Positions 1 through 8,696 are shown, counted from the stretch's first letter. The stretch: 64,000 nt of DNA from JAJXSS01 sp964547135 (GCA_964547135.1 CAZJMK010000004.1:1-64000); one strand, 5' to 3'. The notes: generated by a model not told the origin, from the letters alone. Made by a program: numbers and translations.

Positions 1-44
1 CGCCGTCAGAGCCGGGGCGTGTCGCCGTCAGAGCCGGGGCGTGT
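1..44. repeat. 22-bp tandem repeat, two copies
   Basis: Two perfect head-to-tail copies of a 22-bp GC-rich unit (begins CGCCGTCAGAGCCGGGGCGT) open the window and run into a further CGCC. The array may extend upstream of the window. The rest of the stretch up to the first gene shows only a ribosome binding site. Confidence 0.8.
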
Positions 45-162
45 CGCCCCGGTATGAACGATTTCTGCTAACCGTCTGAACCGGGCCGCCACGGCTCGGC
101 TCTCATCCGGTATAGTCATACGCGCTTGTCGTTTTGTTCAAATCATCCCGTTGAGGTGGCAC

Positions 163-1197
163 ATGATCAAAGTCATCGTCGTCGGTATGGGGCCTATCGG
201 TGTGGCTTGTGCCCGCAGTGTCGAATCCGATCGTCACATGCAACTGGTCGGGCTGGTGGACATCGACCCGGGCAAACGGGGACTCACGCTCGACGACCTG
301 GACGATCAACCCGATCGACCCGACACCGCCGACCCTCACGATGCCCGTGTGGTCAGCAGCATTGCCGAAGCCGTGGCCGCATCACCCGACGGCAGAGCCG
401 ATGTCGCCATTGTCACCACCACTTCCAAGTTTGACCGCATCGCACCGACCTTGCGTGAAGCGCTGGCACAGGGTTTGTGTGCGGTGACCAGTTGCGAGGA
501 AATGTCGTGGCCGTGGTATATGCACCCGGAACTGTCAGCACAGATTGACACCGAGGCCAAACACGCTGGCAAGGCACTGCTGGGCACGGGCATCAACCCC
601 GGCTTCGTGATGGACTCACTGGCTGTGGTACTTTCGACGGCTGTGCGGCGGGTGACCAGTGTGCGTTGTGTGCGCCGGGTCGATGCAGCCTTGCGCCGGC
701 TGCCGTTGCAAGCCAAGGTTGGCGCGACGATGACGGTTGAACAGTTCAATCAGAAAAAGGCAGCGGGCAAACTCGGTCATGTGGGGTTGCCTGAATCAGT
801 GGCCATGCTGGCTCACGGTTTGGGGCACAAGGTGACACCCGGTTCGGTGCAGGTGAACCTCGACCCGGTCGTGGCCGCGTCACCGCTCAAATCCGGTTTG
901 GGTTTGATCGAGCCCGGTTTTGTCGCGGGCATTCACAACACGGCTCACTGGCACAACGCGGAACTGACCATCGACCTGGACCTCACCATGGCGGTGGGCA
1001 CGCCCGAACCCAAAGACATCATCGAACTGGGCGGGCCGGTCGCAGTGAAATGCATCATCAAAGGCGGCTTCCCCGGCGACTCAGCCACCGTGGCGGTACT
1101 GGTCAATTACGCACGCATGTTGCCCACCGCTAGCCCCGGTTTACATTCGATGCTCAGTCTGCCCTCTGCCGGCTGCCAGGGTGCTGATCGCGTGTAA
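163..1197 (+). CDS. NAD(P)-binding oxidoreductase, 2,4-diaminopentanoate dehydrogenase-like
   Basis: This 344-residue protein opens with a Rossmann nucleotide-binding loop (VVGMGPIGVACARSV, residues 4-18). It carries the motif GTGINPGFVMD near residue 145, which I associate with the 2,4-diaminopentanoate dehydrogenase and DapB-like dehydrogenases acting on amino-acid amines. The family would reduce or oxidise an imine or amine using NAD(P)H; the substrate here is not evident. I chose the ATG preceded by GAGG at 6-nt spacing rather than the TTG four codons upstream. The gene stands alone, and a palindromic R3 repeat begins right after its stop. A general dihydrodipicolinate-reductase-like role is the alternative. 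Confidence 0.65.
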   Translation: MIKVIVVGMGPIGVACARSVESDRHMQLVGLVDIDPGKRGLTLDDLDDQPDRPDTADPHDARVVSSIAEAVAASPDGRADVAIVTTTSKFDRIAPTLREALAQGLCAVTSCEEMSWPWYMHPELSAQIDTEAKHAGKALLGTGINPGFVMDSLAVVLSTAVRRVTSVRCVRRVDAALRRLPLQAKVGATMTVEQFNQKKAAGKLGHVGLPESVAMLAHGLGHKVTPGSVQVNLDPVVAASPLKSGLGLIEPGFVAGIHNTAHWHNAELTIDLDLTMAVGTPEPKDIIELGGPVAVKCIIKGGFPGDSATVAVLVNYARMLPTASPGLHSMLSLPSAGCQGADRV

Positions 1198-1199
1198 TT

Positions 1200-1294
1200 G
1201 ATGGATGATGGATGATTGATAATGGATAATGTGCAGAGATGATCGCCGTCCATCCATTCTTGGATTGAACATCATCCATTATCCTTTATCCATC
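1200..1294. repeat. R3 long imperfect palindrome
   Basis: Both arms are built from GGATNATG units, and the 3' arm is the approximate reverse complement of the 5' arm. It sits between two convergent genes, so it probably also ends transcription in both directions. Confidence 0.75.
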
Positions 1295-1353
1295 TATGCG
1301 CGATTGGCAGGTCTGCCCGCGGACGCGCTTGACTCATCCTACACCAACCGATA

Positions 1354-2571
1354 TCAAACCCCCGGCCCGATGCTCACCACCGTCAATTTCCCCGGCGGGT
1401 TCGCCTTCACAAACGCATTGAGTTTTTCCAACGTCACCGCATCAACCAAGGCCGCCACTTCTTCCAATGAGCGTGGCCGACCATGAATGTACTGGTCCGA
1501 TGCCAGTGCCAGCGCCCGGGCCGAGGTCGATTCCCCCTGCATCACCAGGGACGATTTCATGCCCACCAAAGCACGTCTGAATTCATCGGCCTCGATGCCT
1601 TCACTCAACCGATGCAATTCACGCACCAGTACATCAAGTGTTTCCTGCGCCTTGCTCGGAGTGGTGCCGACGTAACAGAACACGCCACCGCTGTCACGAT
1701 CACCGCCGTAGCGTGCCCCGACCGAGTAACACAACCCGCGCTTTTCACGCACCTCGGTGAACAACCTGCTGCTTGCTCCGCCCGAAAGCACATTCACCGC
1801 CAGACGGGCAGCCGTGTTCTGTGCATCGGTTTCGCTCACCGTGTCATACGCCAGCCCCAAATGCCACTGCGCACTATCGACCGTTTCATGATGCCGACCG
1901 CGCAAAGCTTTGCCTTTGACACTCGGCTCAGCACATGCCCCCTGCCAACCTGCGAGTAATTGTTCAACCCATTCACCCATCGGTTCATGTTGCAAGTCGC
2001 CCGCCAAGGCCAGTATCGAACCACCCGGTACAAAAGTGCGCTTCCAAAAATCACGCACCTGTTTCAAAGTCAACGCTTGCAAATGTTCACGCACCCCCAA
2101 AATCGAACGATCCAACGGCGGGGCATAATGCCTTTTCCGCAATTCAACAAACACCCGGTCCTGCGGCTCATCATTCAGTGCATCGAGTGTCTGCAGCGCC
2201 AGGTCCACGCTCGGCGCCAGCGCTGATTTTTCCAGCCGGGGACGCAACACCATATCCACCAGCAGCGGCAGTGCTTCATTGATTTTTTCACCAATCAGGG
2301 CTGCGGAAATTCGCAAGTGTCGGGTCATCACCTGTGTGTCACGCTGTATGCCGAGCATTTCGAGCGCATCGCTGTGGGCACGGGCATCCAGGTCCCCCGC
2401 CCCGCGACAAATCATATCCGAAAGCACACTGGCCACGCCCTGCTGTTCAGCCGGTTCATGCACCACCCCGGCTGGTAACAACCAGGTCAGCGCCAGCGAA
2501 CGCACATGGGGTATTTGTTCGGTGATCAGCCACAGGCCGTTGGCAAGTCGTCGTTGTTGAATGCGCTGCAT
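1354..2571 (-). CDS. M16-family (pitrilysin-like) protein without zinc motif
   Basis: This 405-residue protein has the architecture of one M16 processing-peptidase half-barrel. The N-terminal strand RRLANGLWLITEQIPHVRSL and the later GGASSRLFTEVREKRGLCYS block (near residue 275) are typical. The catalytic HXXEH element expected about 50 residues in is replaced by GVASVLSDMICRG, so neither zinc-binding histidine nor the glutamate is present. In known M16 pairs one subunit is non-catalytic and serves as partner to an active subunit, but no active partner lies in this window. I chose the internal ATG (MQRIQQRR) because the upstream extension translates repeat DNA. Confidence 0.75.
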   Translation of the reverse strand: MQRIQQRRLANGLWLITEQIPHVRSLALTWLLPAGVVHEPAEQQGVASVLSDMICRGAGDLDARAHSDALEMLGIQRDTQVMTRHLRISAALIGEKINEALPLLVDMVLRPRLEKSALAPSVDLALQTLDALNDEPQDRVFVELRKRHYAPPLDRSILGVREHLQALTLKQVRDFWKRTFVPGGSILALAGDLQHEPMGEWVEQLLAGWQGACAEPSVKGKALRGRHHETVDSAQWHLGLAYDTVSETDAQNTAARLAVNVLSGGASSRLFTEVREKRGLCYSVGARYGGDRDSGGVFCYVGTTPSKAQETLDVLVRELHRLSEGIEADEFRRALVGMKSSLVMQGESTSARALALASDQYIHGRPRSLEEVAALVDAVTLEKLNAFVKANPPGKLTVVSIGPGV

Positions 2572-2613
2572 GGTGCGGCATTGTAATGCAATCAAGTGCA
2601 AGCCATGACACGG

Positions 2614-2681
2614 GGTTGATGTAGCCCAGCCGCCCCCGGCTGGGCGAGGTTGATGTGGCCCAGCCGCCCCCGGCTGGGCGA
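2614..2681. repeat. R5 hairpin, two tandem 34-bp copies
   Basis: Two head-to-tail copies of a 34-bp unit, each holding the palindrome CCCAGCCGCCCCCGGCTGGG. The copies differ by one base near the start of the palindrome (TAGCCC against TGGCCC). Upstream of the M16 gene. Confidence 0.8.
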
Positions 2682-2683
2682 AC

Positions 2684-2786
2684 GATGGATGATGGATCAA
2701 GGATAATGGATGATGTTCAATCCAGGAGATTGCGGTCAAACACCACCTCTGAACATGATCCATTATCCACTATCCATGATCCATCA
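2684..2786. repeat. R3 long imperfect palindrome
   Basis: Arms of about 35 bp made of GGATNATG units pair with roughly five mismatches, around a loop of about 30 nt. It directly abuts the tandem R5 copies. Confidence 0.75.
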
Positions 2787-2868
2787 GTGACACCACCATG
2801 TGCCACTGGCAGCTTGTTGTAAACTGCAACGACATGGGCGGCGCTGCCACATGATGGGTTGTGCTTGC

Positions 2869-3474
2869 TCACGGCCTGCTGATCAGCGACGGCCTTGACA
2901 ACAACCGTTCACGCATCAACTGACTGTCCGCTTCATCGCGCAACAGCGAACCGCCCTGAGCCAGACTTTCCTGCAATTCAAGGGCTTTGGGGGTGCGGGC
3001 CGTGTCGCTGCCGCTGGGCAGGGCGTACAACGGCGAAAGGTTGATTTTGTTGTAAAGCTCAAGTGTCGCATCATCGGTGTATTGCGGGGCCACCCGGGCG
3101 CGAAACACACCCAATGTCGGGTTGTACCAGAACGCAGCCTGATGACCGGCTCGAATCACCGGGTCGGGCGGATGTGCGCCCTGATCACCAGCCGGGGCGA
3201 TGTCCATCCACGGATGACGACCGGGCACCAGCGGGTTCTCCGGCAAATTCCCCTCAAACCAGAGAGGCGACACCATGATCGATTTATTGATCGTCCCGGT
3301 GCGGGCTTCGTCCAGTGCCTTGTGATACTTCATGAGCTCGTGCAGCCGATTCAGGGATTGCTGCACCGTGCGCATGGATTCCACCTCCCGCGCTTCCGCA
3401 CGGTAGTGCAACATCACCCCGGCAAGGATGCCCACCAGCATCGCTGCAATCAACGTGTCAATCATCAGGCGCAT
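2869..3474 (-). CDS. Hypothetical membrane-anchored protein, pseudopilin-like
   Basis: This 201-residue protein has one N-terminal membrane helix (residues 4-22) followed by an amphipathic helix, MRTVQQSLNRLHELMKYHKA. That resembles the helix of type II secretion pseudopilins, but the Gly-Phe-Thr-Leu-Ile-Glu cleavage site is missing. The remainder looks soluble and was not recognised. I chose the ATG preceded by GGAG; the longer reading frame adds only 12 arginine- and alanine-rich residues. No neighbour gives a functional hint. Confidence 0.5.
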   Translation of the reverse strand: MRLMIDTLIAAMLVGILAGVMLHYRAEAREVESMRTVQQSLNRLHELMKYHKALDEARTGTINKSIMVSPLWFEGNLPENPLVPGRHPWMDIAPAGDQGAHPPDPVIRAGHQAAFWYNPTLGVFRARVAPQYTDDATLELYNKINLSPLYALPSGSDTARTPKALELQESLAQGGSLLRDEADSQLMRERLLSRPSLISRP

Positions 3475-3622
3475 GGCTGCTCCGCGCGCACTTCGCGCAT
3501 ACCCTATCATCGCATCTGTCAGCGTCTCACCCGATCCCTAAATCGTCATTCCCCCGAATTACCGGCCCCTGCAAAATCACCCAGTTGTCACCACCGGCAT
3601 AAACCCTACCATTCACACCACA

Positions 3623-4396
3623 ATGCCACCCAACCCCTCCGACAATTTCACCCATTCGCCAACCCAACCCCCGTCAACCACGGGGCTTTGGCAACGTCTG
3701 GGTATGGTCGGCCCGATGGCTGTGGCAGCGATGATTTTTCCCGCACTGGGCGGGTTTTTATTGCTGGGTTCGTTGTCAATCGTCGGCAACTGGATGCGCG
3801 AAAACCTGGTGCTTGGGCTGGTGATTTACGTGCTTGGCTTTGTCATCATGGCCGGGCTGGCACTGTTGCCCACCTACGCACAAGCCTTGCTAGCCGGTTG
3901 GGCTTTTGGTATCACCCTGGGTTTGCCGGCTGCGCTGTTGGGCTTTACCGGGGCTTCAATACTGGCCATGCTCATCGCCCGCCTCACGGCTTCCGACCGA
4001 CTGGCTCAGGTGCTTGAATCACAACCCAAATGGCGCGCGGTGTATCAAGCCCTGATGGGGCGAAGTTGGCAACGCACTTTACTGCTGGTGACGCTGGTAC
4101 GCCTGCCACCCAATTCACCTTTTGCGCTGACCAACCTGGTGCTCAGCAGTGCCCGTGTGCCCATGTCGGTGTATGTGCTGGGCACACTCATCGGCATGAC
4201 CCCGCGTACCGCCCTGGCGGTGACACTCGGTGCCGGGTTAACCCAACTTGATTTCCGTCAGCCCTTGCCGACGCTCTGGCTGGTCGTCGGGTTGGCGGTG
4301 AGTCTGACGGTGGTGCTGATCCTCGGCTCGATCGCACAACGAGCGCTGCGCTCGATCACCGCTGCTGATGCCACTTTGCAACGCGAACATGAATAG
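3623..4396 (+). CDS. VTT-domain (DedA/TVP38-like) membrane protein
   Basis: This 257-residue protein has about five to six hydrophobic segments after a polar 20-residue N-terminus. The sequence GWAFGITLGLPAALLGFTGASILAMLIAR and the later RLPPNSPFALTNLVLSSARV match the VTT (SNARE-associated/DedA) core, where a conserved Gly-rich loop and an Arg-Leu-Pro segment are typical. Members sit in the inner membrane and are linked to lipid scrambling or membrane homeostasis; that role is inferred from the family. An R8 palindrome follows the stop and separates it from the convergent TM2 gene. Confidence 0.75.
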   Translation: MPPNPSDNFTHSPTQPPSTTGLWQRLGMVGPMAVAAMIFPALGGFLLLGSLSIVGNWMRENLVLGLVIYVLGFVIMAGLALLPTYAQALLAGWAFGITLGLPAALLGFTGASILAMLIARLTASDRLAQVLESQPKWRAVYQALMGRSWQRTLLLVTLVRLPPNSPFALTNLVLSSARVPMSVYVLGTLIGMTPRTALAVTLGAGLTQLDFRQPLPTLWLVVGLAVSLTVVLILGSIAQRALRSITAADATLQREHE

Positions 4397-4465
4397 GCTC
4401 AGAGCCACGAGCGGAAGCGAGTGGTTCTTTACGTACACCGCTCGTTACCACTCGCAGCTCTGACT
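4397..4465. repeat. R8 palindrome, likely bidirectional terminator
   Basis: An inverted repeat beginning CAGAGCCACGAGCGGAAGCG and ending with an imperfect complement. It sits exactly between the stops of two convergent genes. Confidence 0.65.
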
Positions 4466-4479
4466 CTCTTGCGTCGTCA

Positions 4480-4746
4480 TCAGAACCACTGTTTTTGATT
4501 GTTCTGATAGGTGTTCACAAAATCTTCATCGCTCTTGGTGAGGTAGATAATGCCTTCGATCAGGCCGATGATGCCCATCACGGCATAACCGATACCACAA
4601 GTAACAACCCCTCCGAGGATTGAAACCAGCAGCATGATGACGCCTGCGGTGGTGTAACCCAGTACGAACTTGTGAATGCCCAGTCCGCCCAGCAAAATCG
4701 CCAGAATGCCTGCCAGAATGCGTTTGCTGTCCTTGACTTCCGCCAT
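4480..4746 (-). CDS. TM2 domain-containing protein
   Basis: This 88-residue protein consists almost wholly of a TM2 domain. It has a first helix (ILAGILAILLGGLGIHKF), a short loop with the conserved GxHxFxxG pattern, and a second helix (VIMLLVSILGGVVTC), then a third hydrophobic stretch leading to IEGIIYLTKSDEDF. TM2 proteins are small inner-membrane proteins of mostly unknown role. A clear AAGGAG site eight bases before the ATG fixes the start. Confidence 0.85.
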   Translation of the reverse strand: MAEVKDSKRILAGILAILLGGLGIHKFVLGYTTAGVIMLLVSILGGVVTCGIGYAVMGIIGLIEGIIYLTKSDEDFVNTYQNNQKQWF

Positions 4747-4909
4747 GATGTGTCTCCTTGCTCAAACCGACAACTCACCCAGCCGCTCCCTCACGTTGGA
4801 GCGTGCCTCACGACCCATCAGCATAGCTTGGCGTTTGCAATTGTCACCTGAGGTCACCGGCCATCGACGCACGAATGCACATGCGAATACGAGGCTGACG
4901 ATCCGCTAT

Positions 4910-5608
4910 TCATGCAAACATCCGTTGTAATTCTGACCACAACAGCCTTGTCGCCCGACCACGATGACTGATGGCATTTTTTGCCTCGGCACTCAACTCA
5001 GCCGTGGTGCAGCCGCTTTCGGGGTGAAAAAACAAAGGGTCGTACCCAAACCCGTTGCCGCCCCGGCCGCGCCAGGGTTCCTCCGGGTTGGCACATTCAC
5101 TGGGCATCAACATACGCCCCTCGACCGTGCCGCGTACGGTGATGAGCACCTCGCAGCCACGCACCAAAGCCATGGTGCAAATGAATCGGGCTGTACGCTT
5201 TTCCCTGGGCACACCCTCCAACTCACGCAATAACTTTTGGTTGTTTTGCATATCGACCAAAGCACGCGGTCCCTGCACCCCCGCATATCGTGCGCTATAC
5301 ACCCCAGGCTGCCCCCCCAACGCATCCACTTCCAACCCGCTGTCATCGGCCAGCACCATCCGCCCGGTCAAGGCCGCATAATGCAACGCCTTTTTGACCG
5401 CGTTGGCTTCAAACGTATCACCATCCTCCACCGCTTCGGGGTACGCACCGCCCAAATCCTGCAACGACAACCATTGCACATTCACTGCGTCTTGCGGGGT
5501 TGTCACTGATGATTTTTTACCGGCACACTCGGCACACACCGCACGAATTTCCTCCACCTTGTGCGGGTTGCCTGATGCCACCACGATGGTCAGGTCAATG
5601 CTTTTCAT
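4910..5608 (-). CDS. rdgB: XTP/dITP pyrophosphatase (RdgB/HAM1)
   Basis: This protein hydrolyses non-canonical purine triphosphates (dITP, XTP) to the monophosphate plus pyrophosphate and so keeps damaged bases out of DNA. It has the N-terminal substrate loop ASGNPHKVEEIR (residues 11-22). The central block DDSGLEVDALGGQPGVYSAR carries the catalytic and magnesium-binding acidic pair. The C-terminal FGYDPLFF and ISHRGRA motifs are also present. At 232 residues it is about 30 longer than usual, mostly through an extended loop after residue 25 and another before FGYD. The gene is not in an obvious operon. Confidence 0.95.
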   Translation of the reverse strand: MKSIDLTIVVASGNPHKVEEIRAVCAECAGKKSSVTTPQDAVNVQWLSLQDLGGAYPEAVEDGDTFEANAVKKALHYAALTGRMVLADDSGLEVDALGGQPGVYSARYAGVQGPRALVDMQNNQKLLRELEGVPREKRTARFICTMALVRGCEVLITVRGTVEGRMLMPSECANPEEPWRGRGGNGFGYDPLFFHPESGCTTAELSAEAKNAISHRGRATRLLWSELQRMFA

Positions 5609-5698
5609 AGGTTGACCATGCTATCGCATGATGCGCTTTGACGGGCTTGCGTGATTCAACCCCTATTGGTGAATATGATGAAAGCGTGATTTGTCTTG

Positions 5699-5726
5699 GT
5701 TAGCGCCGCGACTTGTCGCGTCTGCC
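5699..5726. repeat. R7 palindrome
   Basis: GTTAGCGCCGCGA followed by a short loop and TCGCGTCTG. It lies about 20 bases upstream of the next start codon, so it may be part of that gene's leader. Confidence 0.7.
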
Positions 5727-5746
5727 TCTGCAACCCAAAGCCCGTT

Positions 5747-6700
5747 ATGTCAAACCTTAAACACCTATCATTCACCCTGCTCGCCATACTGATCATCATC
5801 AGCCAACATCCCCCGTCATCAGCCGACACCCCTGCACCACCGGTCGAATCAATTACGCCACCCATCGGGGCTGCAAGTACCCTCGACGAAAAAGACATCC
5901 GCCCGATGGCGCAACGTTTGGGTGATGTATTTGACAAGGTCGATTTGCAGGAAATCACCGCGCGTGAGTTTGTGCAATGGTGGTCGTCGGCCACGGGCAT
6001 TCGTGTACTGGCCAACTGGGAATTGCTCGAAGCCCAGGGCATCAACCCCCGTCAACCCCTGACCCTGCAATTCGAACGCATTGCCATCGGTCGTGTGCTC
6101 GCTCTGGCGATGCAACTCATGTCCAACGACTCGGCTGTACTGATGGTTGAATTGTCCGACCACGCAATCGAACTGATGACCAAAGCCGACGCCAACAAAC
6201 GGCTGGTGACACGGGTTTACAACGTCACCGATCGACTGCATGTCATTGATGATGAACGCTTGCCCAGGGTGAACACGACCGGGTATCTGGCCGGGGGTGG
6301 GGGCAGTCGTGGGCTGGGCAATATCACGTTTGAATCACGAGGCGGAACTCGCTCAGCCATCGACCGCGCACGGGCACGGTTGGAAGCGGGTGAACGATTG
6401 GCTGATGAAATTCGTGAAACGATCGAGCCTGCGCTATGGCGCGAGCAAGGCGGACAAATCGCTTCGATTCGTTTTCTGCGCGATCGTCTGGTCGTCACCG
6501 CCCCGCGCTACGTGCAGTCGCAGGTGGCTGAGTATTTGGGCGTCGGCTTGGCAGACATCATGAACGATGACCCCATGCCGATGCGACATGATTCACCGGG
6601 CACATCAACACAAAACCCCGCCGCGACGAGTCAAACCCAAGGCATCTCCGGCGTGCAACCTTCGCCCGGTTCCCCCATCTCCGGCGTGCAAGGCCGATGA
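5747..6700 (+). CDS. Secreted hypothetical protein, secretin-N/STN-like
   Basis: This 317-residue protein has a clear signal peptide (residues 1-25, cleavage near SSADT). Residues 50-130 (VDLQEITAREFVQWWSSATGIRVLANWE...) resemble the short STN or secretin N domains found in planctomycete type II secretion-associated proteins. The C-terminal part is polar and ends in an imperfect duplication, GISGVQPSPGSP then ISGVQGR. No catalytic motif is evident. The start at the internal ATG is chosen because it begins the signal peptide; upstream codons derive from an R7 repeat. Confidence 0.55.
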   Translation: MSNLKHLSFTLLAILIIISQHPPSSADTPAPPVESITPPIGAASTLDEKDIRPMAQRLGDVFDKVDLQEITAREFVQWWSSATGIRVLANWELLEAQGINPRQPLTLQFERIAIGRVLALAMQLMSNDSAVLMVELSDHAIELMTKADANKRLVTRVYNVTDRLHVIDDERLPRVNTTGYLAGGGGSRGLGNITFESRGGTRSAIDRARARLEAGERLADEIRETIEPALWREQGGQIASIRFLRDRLVVTAPRYVQSQVAEYLGVGLADIMNDDPMPMRHDSPGTSTQNPAATSQTQGISGVQPSPGSPISGVQGR

Positions 6701-6759
6701 TGAATTCCGTTAATGAATCTATTTGACCATACTCACCCCACGATGCATATTATTGAGTG

Positions 6760-6981
6760 ATGCGAACGACGCTCCATATTGACGATCAGATCATCGCCAA
6801 GGCTGCGGAACTGACCGGGGTACGCGAAAAAAGCGCCTTGGTGAAAATGGGTTTGGAATCACTCATCAGCAGGGCCGCCGCCCGGCGCCTGGCCGAGTTG
6901 GGGGGAGCCCAGCCGGGGTTGAAGCCGATTCCTCGTCGTCGAAAAAGCATGAGCAAATCATGTATTAGGACAGCCATGTGA
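6760..6981 (+). CDS. vapB: VapB-type antitoxin (type II toxin-antitoxin)
   Basis: A 73-residue ribbon-helix-helix protein. MRTTLHIDDQIIAKAAELTGVREKSALV is the classic DNA-binding part of VapB antitoxins of the DUF2191 type, and the tail LGGAQPGLKPIPRRRK is the usual toxin-binding end. Its stop overlaps a GTG that starts a vapC reading frame, the usual coupled arrangement. The partner gene is broken after about a dozen codons, so this antitoxin is an orphan here. A GTG one codon earlier is an alternative start. Confidence 0.8.
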   Translation: MRTTLHIDDQIIAKAAELTGVREKSALVKMGLESLISRAAARRLAELGGAQPGLKPIPRRRKSMSKSCIRTAM

Positions 6982-7070
6982 TTCTTGCTGACACATCTGT
7001 GTGGGTTCCAAAACGTTGTTATGAACTCAGAGCCGCGAACGGCAGTGAGCGGTTCTTGGTTTTTCAATGA
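6978..7070 (+). pseudogene. vapC: Truncated vapC toxin remnant
   Basis: Starting from a GTG that overlaps the antitoxin stop (GTGA), the frame reads VILADTSVWVPKR, the expected N-terminus of a PIN-domain VapC ribonuclease with its first active-site Asp. It then enters an R8 palindrome and stops after 30 codons. The remaining three acidic PIN residues and about 110 residues are absent. No downstream fragment of the toxin was found before the next gene. Confidence 0.7.
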
Positions 7071-7101
7071 ACCACTCGCTTCCGCTCGTGGCTCTGAGCA
7101 A
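7023..7101. repeat. R8 palindrome disrupting vapC
   Basis: An almost complete inverted repeat of about 30 bp per arm (CAGAGCCGCGAACGGCAGTG at one end, CGCTCGTGGCTCTGAG at the other). It replaces the body of the toxin gene. Confidence 0.75.
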
Positions 7102-7119
7102 CACCGTATCCTTCATTCA

Positions 7120-7758
7120 TCATCCCGCGTTTTGTTCGACCTGTGCTGCGGTTTGGGCGGCAGCGGCGTCCTTGGCGGTTTCACGAATATCGCCGGTGAT
7201 TTGTTCATCTTTCAAATACGATTCGACCAGCCGAAGCAGTTGCGTTGTCGGGTCGCGGTCGTACTTCCAGTCATCAAGCACCAGTTTGCGTTCGATGCCC
7301 TCGGCCTGGTAACTCACCACCGCGATGCCCTTGGTCTTCCAACGATCTTTATTCAGGTTGGTGATGCCGGCAAAGTCAGCACGCTGTCCACCATCGGTGA
7401 CCAAGCCTTTTTCGTCGGCTGCGACAAAACGCTTAAAGCCGCGCAGGTACGCAACCAATGCGGCCAGGCCGATGGGCAGCGTGATGCCGAGTTGCACGTA
7501 CTGCGCGTACATGCTGAAGGCCCCCTTGGCCGGGTCGGGGTCCTCCGGGTAACCATTGGCCTTGGCGTAAGCGGGCCAGGTTTCGCGCCAATCAGCGTGC
7601 TGCTTTTTGTAATCTTCAAAGTGGCCTGCTTTGCGATTGATTTCCGGGTAGGCGACAAACCCGTCGTAGGCCGACCAGCAGGCATAGGCCAGAAAGATGC
7701 CCGCAAACAAGGCCAGCCGCCACATGTACGTTTTACTCATCCGAGCTGTGATCTGCAT
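7120..7758 (-). CDS. Hypothetical inner-membrane protein
   Basis: This 212-residue protein has two hydrophobic segments (about residues 14-30 and 90-110), separated by a polar, tryptophan- and lysine-rich loop. A soluble C-terminal domain of about 100 residues ends in an alanine- and glutamine-rich tail. I do not recognise the family. The start was placed at an ATG with GGGG nine bases upstream; a second ATG six codons later is also possible. The longer upstream reading has no signal. Confidence 0.5.
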   Translation of the reverse strand: MQITARMSKTYMWRLALFAGIFLAYACWSAYDGFVAYPEINRKAGHFEDYKKQHADWRETWPAYAKANGYPEDPDPAKGAFSMYAQYVQLGITLPIGLAALVAYLRGFKRFVAADEKGLVTDGGQRADFAGITNLNKDRWKTKGIAVVSYQAEGIERKLVLDDWKYDRDPTTQLLRLVESYLKDEQITGDIRETAKDAAAAQTAAQVEQNAG

Positions 7759-7902
7759 CGTGTTTAGCCCCACAAGTGTGATGTCATTGTATCGGGTATT
7801 CACAGATACGGGGTAAATAACCGGCAAGTTCGTTAACGTGAAACGAACCATTCAATAAAGCTATTGCCGCAGATAGGTACTCGAACCTTAGACCAAACCC
7901 TA

Positions 7903-7995
7903 CCCAAGTCCTCGTCACTTGGTTCCTCGTCCTTGGCTTGGGTTTCTACACTTGGCCACTTGACCACTTGACCACTTGGCCACTTCGACCACGCA
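7903..7995. repeat. R11 + R1 composite repeat
   Basis: An R11 hairpin (CCAAGTCCTCG ... CTCGTCCTTGGCTTGG) is followed by five R1 units of about 9-10 bp (CCACTTGGCCACTTGACCACTTG pattern). It lies in the leader between divergent genes. Nothing else is seen in the 273-base gap. Confidence 0.75.
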
Positions 7996-8031
7996 TTTTC
8001 GGCTGCTACTGACTGAAGTTACACTTTTCCC

Positions 8032-8667
8032 ATGCCCGCAGCAGCAAGCCCCACCATCACCCCGCGCCAGTTGCACCAGCGCTGGAACCAGCAGCGCATG
8101 GTTTGGGGCGTTGTCATCACCCTGATATTGCTGACACTTTCACTGCTCGACCACCAAGGCTACCTCTTCTACGATGGCGGCGATCACCGCCGATACCATC
8201 AGCGCACCTTTACCGTCACCCGCATCATCGACGGCGACACCCTCGATATCATTCATCGTGATGGCAAAACCACCCGACTGCGACTTTGGGGCATCAACTG
8301 CCCGGAAATCGCCCACCCCGAACATGGCCGACTGCATGACGAACCCTTCGGCCCCCAAGCCACCGCATTCACCACCCAACTGGCACTGAACCAGCGCGTC
8401 CAACTGCAACTCGAACCGCAGCGCACCCGTGACAGCTTTGATCGACTGCTGGTGTATGTCACCCTGCCCGATGGCTCTGTCCTCAACGAACAGTTACTGG
8501 TGGCCGGGTTGGCCAAGGCCGACGAACGACCCGATGACCCGCGTTTTGCCCATCATTACGTCAAACGTTACAACCTGCTCGAACACCAGGCCCGCCTCGA
8601 CCGCATCGGCTTGTGGGCGGTTGATGCGAAAGAAACCACGGATGAACAAGTGAATCATCTTGAATGA
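8032..8667 (+). CDS. Membrane-anchored thermonuclease-family nuclease
   Basis: This 211-residue staphylococcal-nuclease homologue has one N-terminal membrane helix (residues 24-42). The nuclease OB-fold follows: RIIDGDTLDI (calcium-binding Asp), RLRLWGINCPE (catalytic Arg and acidic ligand) and DSFDRLLVYV, the counterpart of the second catalytic-Arg segment. It probably cleaves extracytoplasmic DNA or RNA while tethered to the inner membrane. The anchor instead of a cleaved signal is inferred from the absence of a small-residue cleavage site. Repeats flank it on both sides. Confidence 0.85.
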   Translation: MPAAASPTITPRQLHQRWNQQRMVWGVVITLILLTLSLLDHQGYLFYDGGDHRRYHQRTFTVTRIIDGDTLDIIHRDGKTTRLRLWGINCPEIAHPEHGRLHDEPFGPQATAFTTQLALNQRVQLQLEPQRTRDSFDRLLVYVTLPDGSVLNEQLLVAGLAKADERPDDPRFAHHYVKRYNLLEHQARLDRIGLWAVDAKETTDEQVNHLE

Positions 8668-8696
8668 TCGCACGATCACTTGCCTGTTTCATCTGA

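Noticed and set aside
7860..7900. Possible tRNA 3' half (minus strand GGTTCGAGTACC pattern)
   Set aside because: The T-stem does not pair and no acceptor or anticodon arm fits; it is a chance short palindrome.
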